A stretch of 16,732 nucleotides of DNA from Frankiales bacterium. GTDB taxonomy: Bacteria; Actinomycetota; Actinomycetes; Mycobacteriales; SCTD01. This document shows, piece by piece, positions 1 through 4,749 of the stretch. The notes under the pieces are model-generated. The model ran no database searches. It worked only from the letters and a program-made list of their open reading frames with translations, and had not been told where the DNA came from. The translations under genes were made by a program, and so were the position numbers. Positions within the stretch are counted from its first letter, which is position 1. Every line of letters begins with the position of its first letter. The DNA is taken from NCBI GenBank assembly GCA_025965495.1, contig JAOPWW010000311.1, positions 1 to 16,732 on the forward strand, in the 5' to 3' direction.

Positions 1-136
1 AGCGCGGGCGCGGCGCCGAGCGGCAGGACCGCAGCGGCGAGCCCGAGGGCCAGCGCGGTGCGGGCCTGGGCGCCAGGGGCTCGCGAGGCGCGGCGTGCTT
101 GGGGCTGTAGGTGCAGGAGAGCAGGGCAGAGCGCAC
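1..136 (-). CDS. Partial exported protein, probably a cell-wall hydrolase; apparent frameshift in the N-terminus
   Basis: This is the 5' end of a gene that leaves the window on the left. A GTG at 136-134 has a clear Shine-Dalgarno (GAGAGG on the minus strand, plus 145-150) eight bases upstream and lies just behind the c-di-AMP riboswitch. From this GTG the protein begins MRSALLSCTYSPKHAAPRE, a plausible leader. After about residue 25 the GTG frame becomes Arg/Pro/Ser-rich and unlike a protein. The neighbouring frame reads TALALGLAAAVLPLGAAPA, a textbook signal-peptide core ending in an AxA-type cleavage site, and it has no start codon of its own upstream. The simplest reading is one gene with a one-base indel between about 60 and 85, either a sequencing/assembly error or a real frameshift. 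The catalytic domain lies outside the window. A peptidoglycan hydrolase or Rpf-like product is inferred only from the riboswitch and the signal peptide. Confidence 0.5.
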   Translation of the reverse strand, partial: MRSALLSCTYSPKHAAPREPLAPRPAPRWPSGSPLRSCRSAPRPR

Positions 137-152
137 GGGCAGTACCTCTCGC

Positions 153-360
153 ACGCCTGCGGAGTGAGCTGTCGGGCTCGGGCGGAGGGTCTGCCCGGCG
201 CGGCCTGCCCGGACTGCGGCAGGACTGCGCTTCGCCCCGAGGACCCCCGGCCGCTCCCCGGGACGTGCGGGACCGGCCGAGACTCCGAGGAACCTGGGTC
301 CCCCGCTCCCGCCCTGGAGCTCGATCGGACGCCGTGCTGACCGGGGGCGGGACTCGGCGT
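153..360 (-). promoter_or_regulatory. c-di-AMP riboswitch (ydaO/yuaA type) in the leader of the left-edge gene
   Basis: Read on the minus strand, the leader carries the conserved ydaO/yuaA blocks in the right order. The 5' P1 strand ACGCCGAGTCC (from 360) comes first. GAGCGGGGGACCCA follows, then CTCGGGGCGAAGC, then CCCGACAGCTCACTCCGCAGG and the 3' P1 strand GGCGT (157-153), which pairs exactly with ACGCC. The Shine-Dalgarno of the downstream GTG begins three bases after P1. In this family c-di-AMP binding turns expression off. In actinobacteria it is known upstream of secreted cell-wall hydrolases such as RpfA. No separate intrinsic terminator is visible between aptamer and Shine-Dalgarno, so control may act by ribosome-site masking or by Rho; this is inference. 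The 5' boundary is approximate. Confidence 0.82.
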
Positions 361-430
361 TCCGGTCTGGCGTTTGGCGACAGCATGGCATCCCGGGGCG
401 CGGGACTGCCCACGACCCCCCGCATCCATG

Positions 431-446
431 CGTGAGACAGGTCACA
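431..446. promoter_or_regulatory. Putative CRP/GlxR (cAMP receptor protein) binding site
   Basis: CGTGA-N6-TCACA matches the CRP/GlxR consensus TGTGA-N6-TCACA at nine of ten defined bases and has the correct 16-bp geometry. It lies about 70 bp upstream of the 5' end of the minus-strand riboswitch, a usual place for a class I activator if transcription starts close to the aptamer. It is also about 90 bp upstream of the MarR start. In Mycobacterium, Corynebacterium and Streptomyces, CRP-family proteins are known to act on rpf genes, which fits the left-edge gene. The match was made by eye, without a genome-wide score. Confidence 0.45.
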
Positions 447-492
447 GCGCGATCACGGGCTCCCGAGGTGCGGAACACCGCCGCCGTGCCGA

Positions 493-507
493 TGCTTGTA
501 GCAAGCA
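493..507. promoter_or_regulatory. Putative MarR operator palindrome
   Basis: TGCTTG-TAG-CAAGCA is a perfect 6-bp inverted repeat with a 3-bp spacer, 27 bases before the GTG of the MarR gene. It is an AT-richer island in otherwise about 75% GC DNA. MarR proteins commonly bind short palindromes of this size overlapping their own promoter, so autoregulation of the MarR-exporter operon is the natural inference. No convincing -35/-10 pair was found beside it. Confidence 0.5.
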
Positions 508-533
508 ACCATCACGCCCGGGAGGAGCCCGCA

Positions 534-1034
534 GTGCCCGCCACCGAAGCGCTCGCTGCCGAGCTCGTGCGGCTCGTCCGGGGCCTGCGCGAGCTCGGCG
601 CCGCGATGCGCAGCAGCGACGGCTCGAGGATGGACCTGCCGGCCGGGGCCGTCCTCGGCCAGGTCGGCGACAACGGGCCGCTGCGGCTGTCCGACCTCGC
701 CGACCGCCTGCTGCTGGACCTGTCCACCGTCAGCCGCCAGGTCCCCGCGCTCGAGCGCGACGGCCTCCTGCAGCGCGAGCCCGACCCGTGCGACCGCCGC
801 GCCTCCCTGCTGAGCCTGACCGACGCCGGGCGGGCCGCGCTCGCCGCCCGCCGCCGGGCCCAGGCCGAGCACCTCGCGGTCGCCCTGCCCGACTGGTCCG
901 ACGACGACGTCGCCCACCTCGCCGCCCTGCTCGGCCGCCTCAACACCGACCTGTCCGCCCACCGCTCGGCCCAGCCCGCCGCTCTGCAGCAGGCCCCCGC
1001 GCTGATCGCCCACGACCAGAAGGAGGCCTCGTGA
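534..1034 (+). CDS. MarR-family transcriptional regulator
   Basis: This 166-residue winged-helix repressor is of typical MarR length. The GTG at 534 was chosen because GGAGG (521-525) stands eight bases before it. The same frame extends further upstream, but that stretch runs through the 493-507 palindrome and looks non-coding. Residues about 50-70 (PLRLSDLADRL...STVSRQV) form the helix-turn-helix. Residues about 84-99 hold the DPCDRRASLLSLTDAG wing, with the Asp-Arg-Arg signature of the family. The stop overlaps the start of the downstream exporter (GTGA at 1031-1034), so the two are translationally coupled. By family precedent it represses the exporter until a small-molecule ligand is bound; the ligand cannot be inferred. 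Confidence 0.9.
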   Translation: MPATEALAAELVRLVRGLRELGAAMRSSDGSRMDLPAGAVLGQVGDNGPLRLSDLADRLLLDLSTVSRQVPALERDGLLQREPDPCDRRASLLSLTDAGRAALAARRRAQAEHLAVALPDWSDDDVAHLAALLGRLNTDLSAHRSAQPAALQQAPALIAHDQKEAS

Positions 1035-2677
1035 CCACGACCGCCGACCGTCCACCCGCACCGACACCGGCCGCCGCCGGGTCCCTCACGCACCGCCAGA
1101 TCCTGGTGATCCTGTCCGGCCTGCTGCTCGGCATGTTCCTCGCCGCGCTCGACCAGACGATCGTCTCGACGGCGATCCGCACGATCGCCGACAAGCTCAA
1201 CGGCCAGACCCAGCAGGCGTGGGTCACCACCGCCTACCTGATCACCTCGACGATCTCGACGCCGCTCTACGGCAAGCTGTCGGACTCCTACGGCCGCAAG
1301 CCCTTCTACCTGTTCGCCATCGGGATCTTCCTGGTCGGCTCGCTGCTGTGCGGCACTGCGACCGGCATCTACCAGCTCGCGGCCTACCGGGCGATCCAGG
1401 GCATCGGCGCCGGTGGCCTCATGTCGCTGGCCTTCGCGATCGTCGGCGACATCGTCCCGCCGCGGGAGCGCGGCCGGTACCAGGCCTACTTCATGAGCGT
1501 CTTCGGCACCTCGAGCGTCCTCGGCCCCGTGCTCGGCGGCGCCCTGGCCGGCCAGGACCGCCTGCTCGGCTTCGACGGCTGGCGCTGGATCTTCTACGTG
1601 AACGTCCCGATCGCCCTGGCCGCCTTCGCCGTCGTCAGCAAGCAGCTGCACCTGCCGGCCCGCCGCTCCTCGCACAAGATCGACTTCGTGGGCGCCGCGC
1701 TCCTGACCGCCGCCGTCGTCCCCGTCCTCCTGCTGGCCGAGAAGGGCCGCGAGTACGGCTGGTCCTCCGCCACGTCCCTGACGCTGATGGCGGTCGGCGT
1801 CCTCGCGCTGGTCTCGTTCGTGCCCTGGGAGGCCCGGATGGGCGAGGCGGCGATCCTGCCGCTGCGCATCTTCAAGAACTCCGTGTTCAACATCAGCAGC
1901 ATCGTCGCCCTGCTCGTCGGCACCGCGATGTTCGGGGCCCTGGTCGGTCTGCCGCTCTACCTGCAGATCGTCAAGGGCGAGTCGCCGACCAAGGCCGGCC
2001 TGCTGCTCATCCCCCTGATGGTCGGCATCATCATCTGCTCCGGCATCACCGGCCGGATCATGATGCGGACCGGCAAGTACAAGATCTTCCCGGTCTTCGG
2101 CACCGCCGTCATGTTCGTCGCCGTGCTGCTGTTCTCGACCCTGACGGTCGACTCGCCGCTGTGGCACGCCTGCGCCTTCATGGTGATCATGGGCGCCGGA
2201 CTCGGCCTGTCGATGCAGACGCTGGTCATCAGCGTCCAGAACGCCCTCCCGCCGCAGGACATGGGCGTGGCGACCAGCTCGGTCACGTTCTTCCGGAGCA
2301 TGGGCGGGACCTTCGGCGCCGCCGTCGCCCTGTCGGTGCTGTTCGGCTCCGTCGGCGGCAACATCGTCGACCGCGCTCGGGCCGCCAAGCTGCCCCAGGC
2401 CGTGATCGACCGGTTCGGGGAGGCGTCCTCGCTCAACGACACCTCGATCATCCGGACCCTGCCGCCGCAGATCCAGCGGGTCGTGCTGCAGGGCTTCGCC
2501 GACTCGATGCACACCTCCTTCCTCACCGTCGCCTTCCTGCTGGTGCCGGCGTTCGTCCTCACCCTGTTCATCAAGGAGATCCCGCTGCGCTCCTCCGGGG
2601 GCATCGCCGCGGCGCAGGCCGACGCCGAGACCGAGGAGCGGCTGTCCGCCGCCCGCGCCGAGAGCGCTGTCGTCTAG
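1031..2677 (+). CDS. DHA2-family (EmrB/QacA-type) MFS drug exporter
   Basis: This 548-residue proton-driven multidrug antiporter of the 14-helix DHA2 group acts in the cytoplasmic membrane. GTG at 1031 overlaps the MarR stop and has AGGAGG at 1021-1026. After a short Pro/Ala-rich cytosolic tail, helix 1 carries the D1-type motif LDQTIVSTAI (about 40-49). Motif A, GKLSDSYGRKP, follows (about 81-91), then motif B, RAIQGIGAGG (about 120-129), and motif C, GTSSVLGPVLGG (about 159-170), the antiporter signature. The length and the C-terminal soluble loop before the last helix (around VDRARAAKLPQAVIDRFG) are normal for the group. The tail after the last helix is charged and Ala/Glu-rich. Cotranscription with MarR implies induction by its substrate. 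The frame is open upstream to 374, but that part is the shadow of the MarR gene. Confidence 0.93.
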   Translation: MTTTADRPPAPTPAAAGSLTHRQILVILSGLLLGMFLAALDQTIVSTAIRTIADKLNGQTQQAWVTTAYLITSTISTPLYGKLSDSYGRKPFYLFAIGIFLVGSLLCGTATGIYQLAAYRAIQGIGAGGLMSLAFAIVGDIVPPRERGRYQAYFMSVFGTSSVLGPVLGGALAGQDRLLGFDGWRWIFYVNVPIALAAFAVVSKQLHLPARRSSHKIDFVGAALLTAAVVPVLLLAEKGREYGWSSATSLTLMAVGVLALVSFVPWEARMGEAAILPLRIFKNSVFNISSIVALLVGTAMFGALVGLPLYLQIVKGESPTKAGLLLIPLMVGIIICSGITGRIMMRTGKYKIFPVFGTAVMFVAVLLFSTLTVDSPLWHACAFMVIMGAGLGLSMQTLVISVQNALPPQDMGVATSSVTFFRSMGGTFGAAVALSVLFGSVGGNIVDRARAAKLPQAVIDRFGEASSLNDTSIIRTLPPQIQRVVLQGFADSMHTSFLTVAFLLVPAFVLTLFIKEIPLRSSGGIAAAQADAETEERLSAARAESAVV

Positions 2678-2722
2678 GGCACAGCACCTGCTCGACCGAG
2701 GGCGAGGGGGTAGGGGCGCGCC

Positions 2723-3886
2723 ATGCGCCCCCGCTCCCTCGCCCTCGTGCTGGCCGGAGGTGCCGGCGGCCGCCTCGAGCTGCTGACCGAGCACCGGGCC
2801 AAGCCCGCCGTCCCCTACGCCGGCACCCACCGCCTCGTCGACGTGCCGCTGTCGGCCTGCGCCTCGGCCGGCGTCGACGACGTCTGGGTCCTGCAGCAGA
2901 CCCATCCGAGCTCCCTCGCCGCACACCTGGCCAACGGCCGCCCCTGGGACCTCGACCGCACCACCGGAGGCGTGCTCGCCCTGCAGCCCTCGCAGGGCAC
3001 CGACCGGGCCGGGTTCACCGAGGGCACCGCCGACGCCCTGTGGCGCAAGGCCCCGCAGGTCCGCGACGCCGCCCCCGACCTGCTCGTGCTGCTGTCCGCC
3101 GACGCCGGCTACCGCCTGGACCTCGACGCCGTCATGGCCGCGCACCGCGAGTCCGGGGCGGCCGTCACCGCCGTGACCGCGCCGGTCCCGGCCGGGGAGC
3201 AGGCGTCCCGCTTCGGCGTCGTCGAGGTGGACGGCGAACGGGTCACCTCTTACGCCTACAAGCCCGAGCAGCCGGCCTCCGGCGTCGTCACCACCGAGGT
3301 GTTCGTGTGCAGCACGGTCGAGGTCCTCGACCTGCTCGAGGAGCTCGAGGCCGACGCCGGGGACGACGGCCTGAAGGACCTCGGCACCGCCCTGCTCCCC
3401 CGGCTCGCGCAGGCCGGCCGGCTGCGGGCGCACCCGATCGACGGCTACTGGCGCGACCTCGGGACCGTCGACTCCTACTGGCGGGGACACCAGGAGCTGC
3501 TGGGTGAGGACCCCGCGTTCCGGCTGCACGACGACGTCCTGCCGGTCCGGACGCGGCCGACCCGCGCGGACCCCGCACGCGTGCTGCGCGGCGCCACGGT
3601 GGAGGACAGCCTGCTCGCGCCCGGCTGCACCGTCGCCGGAGAGGTCGTGCGCAGCGTGCTCAGTCCCGGAGCGGTCGTCGAGGCGGGCGCCGTCGTGCGC
3701 GACTGCGTGCTGCTGCCAGGCGCCGTCGTGCGCTCCGGCGCGGTCGTCGAGCGCACGGTGCTGGACGACGGCGCGGACGTCGCGGCGAGGGTCGGCGGCC
3801 CGTCCGCGGTGACCCTGGTCGGGCTCGGCACCCGCGCGACCGAGGACCTCGCGCCCGGCGCCCGCTGGCCGGCGCCCCCGGAGTGA
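2723..3886 (+). CDS. GlgC-like sugar-phosphate nucleotidyltransferase (glucose-1-phosphate adenylyltransferase family)
   Basis: This 387-residue protein has the two-domain build of ADP-glucose pyrophosphorylases. The N-terminal Rossmann domain begins LVLAGGAGGRLELLT and continues HRAKPAVPY (residues about 8-32). It contains GTAD (101-104), the metal-site Asp in LSADAGY (D127, equivalent to E. coli GlgC Asp142) and SRFGVVEVDG. It also has the sugar-phosphate Lys in YAYKPE (K180) and WRDLGTVDSYW. From about residue 293 the C-terminus is a left-handed beta-helix of hexapeptide repeats (SLLAPGCTV, GAVVEAGAVV, GAVVRSGAVV). The glycine loop reads GGAGGRL rather than the usual GGxGTRL. EKP is replaced by YKP, so substrate range may differ from true GlgC. 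No other glycogen or trehalose gene is nearby. ATG at 2723 lies 45 bases after the exporter. Confidence 0.85.
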   Translation: MRPRSLALVLAGGAGGRLELLTEHRAKPAVPYAGTHRLVDVPLSACASAGVDDVWVLQQTHPSSLAAHLANGRPWDLDRTTGGVLALQPSQGTDRAGFTEGTADALWRKAPQVRDAAPDLLVLLSADAGYRLDLDAVMAAHRESGAAVTAVTAPVPAGEQASRFGVVEVDGERVTSYAYKPEQPASGVVTTEVFVCSTVEVLDLLEELEADAGDDGLKDLGTALLPRLAQAGRLRAHPIDGYWRDLGTVDSYWRGHQELLGEDPAFRLHDDVLPVRTRPTRADPARVLRGATVEDSLLAPGCTVAGEVVRSVLSPGAVVEAGAVVRDCVLLPGAVVRSGAVVERTVLDDGADVAARVGGPSAVTLVGLGTRATEDLAPGARWPAPPE

Positions 3887-3896
3887 GCGAGGTCAC

Positions 3897-3912
3897 GGTT
3901 GCCGGAGCAACC
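3897..3912 (+). other. Perfect hairpin GGTTGC-CGGA-GCAACC between genes
   Basis: A 6-bp perfect inverted repeat with a four-base loop begins 11 bases after the GlgC-like stop and ends 30 bases before the next ATG. There is no T-tract, so it is not a classical intrinsic terminator. It could be a weak actinobacterial-style terminator or a protein-binding palindrome (TTGC-N4-GCAA). Confidence 0.35.
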
Positions 3913-3942
3913 ACGTCGCCGCTGCGCGGGGAGGATCGGTGC

Positions 3943-4110
3943 ATGACCTCCCCGCGCCTTGCCAACCCGCGCCGCACGAGCCTGTCGGGCCTCACCAAGG
4001 ACAGCGAGCTCGCCACCTGCCAGCAGGCCGGCTGCTCCAACGTCGCCGTCCTCGTCCTGCCGGTCGACGGCGTCCGCACCATGGTCTGCCGGGCCCACGC
4101 CGCCCGCTAG
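3943..4110 (+). CDS. 55-residue Cys/His small protein, unknown function
   Basis: ATG at 3943 has GGGGAGG at 3929-3935 upstream, a strong Shine-Dalgarno, and the coding phase has high GC3. The short basic N-terminus is followed by CQQAGC (Cys26, Cys31) and later by VCRAH (Cys49, His52). C-x4-C ... C-x2-H could bind one zinc ion. There is no signal peptide or membrane segment. The DUF2203 gene starts seven bases after its stop, suggesting cotranscription and coupling. I do not recognise a named family; the zinc site is inferred from residue spacing only. Confidence 0.7.
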   Translation: MTSPRLANPRRTSLSGLTKDSELATCQQAGCSNVAVLVLPVDGVRTMVCRAHAAR

Positions 4111-4117
4111 GCACCCG

Positions 4118-4492
4118 GTGGGCCTGTTCACGGTCGAGCAGGCCCGACAGGTCCTCGACGACCTGCGGCCCGTGCTGGACGACGTCGTCCGGTGGCGTGC
4201 CGACGCCGCCGAGATCGGTGCCGCGCTCCGGGGCGGCGCTCCGTCGGCGCTCGGAGGGCTGGCCGAGCTCAAGGCCGTGCAGGCCCGCCTCGACGACGCC
4301 CTGACGGCCGTGCAGCAGACGGGCGCCGACCTCAAGGGCCTCGCCCCGCTGCTGCTGGACTTCTCGTGCGAGCTCGAGGGCCAGACGGTGCTGCTGTGCT
4401 GGCTCGAGGGCGAGCCGGAGCTCGCCTGGTACCACCGCACCGACCTGGGGATCGCCGGGCGGCGCCCCCTTCCTGTGAATCCCGCCAACTGA
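4118..4492 (+). CDS. DUF2203 family protein
   Basis: This 124-residue protein has a family-typical sequence. LFTVEQARQVLDDLRPVLDD opens a helical N-terminal half that is probably a helical hairpin or coiled coil (to about residue 75). The conserved C-terminal half reads LLDFSCELEGQTVLLCW, then GEPELAWYH, then GIAGRRPL. This matches the DUF2203 pattern of FP.....g..vyLCW..GEPei.yWH......GR.PL. The biochemical function is unknown. GTG at 4118 has no good Shine-Dalgarno, and the preceding stop is only seven bases away, so translation is probably coupled to the 55-residue gene. No in-frame start lies between the two. The stop codon overlaps the -35 element proposed for the muramidase gene. Confidence 0.82.
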   Translation: MGLFTVEQARQVLDDLRPVLDDVVRWRADAAEIGAALRGGAPSALGGLAELKAVQARLDDALTAVQQTGADLKGLAPLLLDFSCELEGQTVLLCWLEGEPELAWYHRTDLGIAGRRPLPVNPAN

Positions 4493-4517
4493 CTGCGCGC
4501 ACTCACTCGGGTACCTA
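4489..4517 (+). promoter_or_regulatory. Putative promoter of the riboswitch-muramidase transcript
   Basis: CTGACT (4489-4494, compare TTGACA), a 17-base spacer and TACCTA (4512-4517) give SigA-like spacing about 40 bases before the riboswitch. The -10 match is modest, and TAGCGT at 4516-4521 is an alternative -10. Confidence 0.35.
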
Positions 4518-4557
4518 GCGTGAGCGTCGCCCGTCCTCCTCGGGCACCGCGCGGACG

Positions 4558-4731
4558 GGCACCGAGCCCTGTCACCGGCCGCGCGGGCTCTCGACGCCGG
4601 ACAGACAGGGACGGACTCCCGCAGCAGACGGGCCGCTCCGCGCGGCCCTCGGGGTGGAGCCGTGCCGCCCGTCCGGGTGCGCGGCCAGGGACCTGGACCC
4701 TGAACCCGACAGCGGACAGCCCGCAGGTGCC
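4558..4731 (+). promoter_or_regulatory. c-di-AMP riboswitch (ydaO/yuaA type) in the muramidase leader
   Basis: The 5' P1 strand GGCACC (4558-4563), followed by GAGCCCTGT, pairs perfectly with GGTGCC (4726-4731). In between are CAGGGACGGACTCC, then CTCGGGGTGGAGCC (from 4649), then CCCTGAACCCGACAGC (from 4698) and CCGCAGG (4721-4727). This order parallels the minus-strand copy at 153-360, and CCCGACAGC ... CCGCAGG is shared. The Shine-Dalgarno AGGAAG starts four bases after P1 and the GTG lies at 4750, so ligand-stabilised P1 could hinder ribosome entry; this is inference. In this family c-di-AMP lowers expression, and cell-wall hydrolase genes are its usual actinobacterial targets. Some middle blocks are more divergent than in the left copy. 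Confidence 0.8.
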
Positions 4732-4749
4732 GCCAGGAAGCCCCCCCTC

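Noticed and set aside
391..405. TCCCG-GGGCG-CGGGA hairpin as a terminator
   Set aside because: A 5-bp stem without a T-tract is common by chance in DNA this GC-rich.
58..435. Plus-strand frames over the left intergenic region
   Set aside because: They are antisense to the riboswitch leader, have Arg/Gly-rich composition, and show no ribosome site or family.
374..1030. Upstream in-frame extension of the exporter
   Set aside because: This part is Arg/Pro-rich and out of frame over the MarR gene. The GTG at 1031 with AGGAGG is the evident start.
512..3529. Minus-strand open frame of 1005 codons
   Set aside because: It runs antisense to the MarR, exporter and GlgC-like genes, which have clear family motifs. 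No domain or ribosome site supports it.
4654..4749. ATG at 4654 as the muramidase start
   Set aside because: It lies inside the riboswitch aptamer and would put 32 polar residues before the signal peptide.
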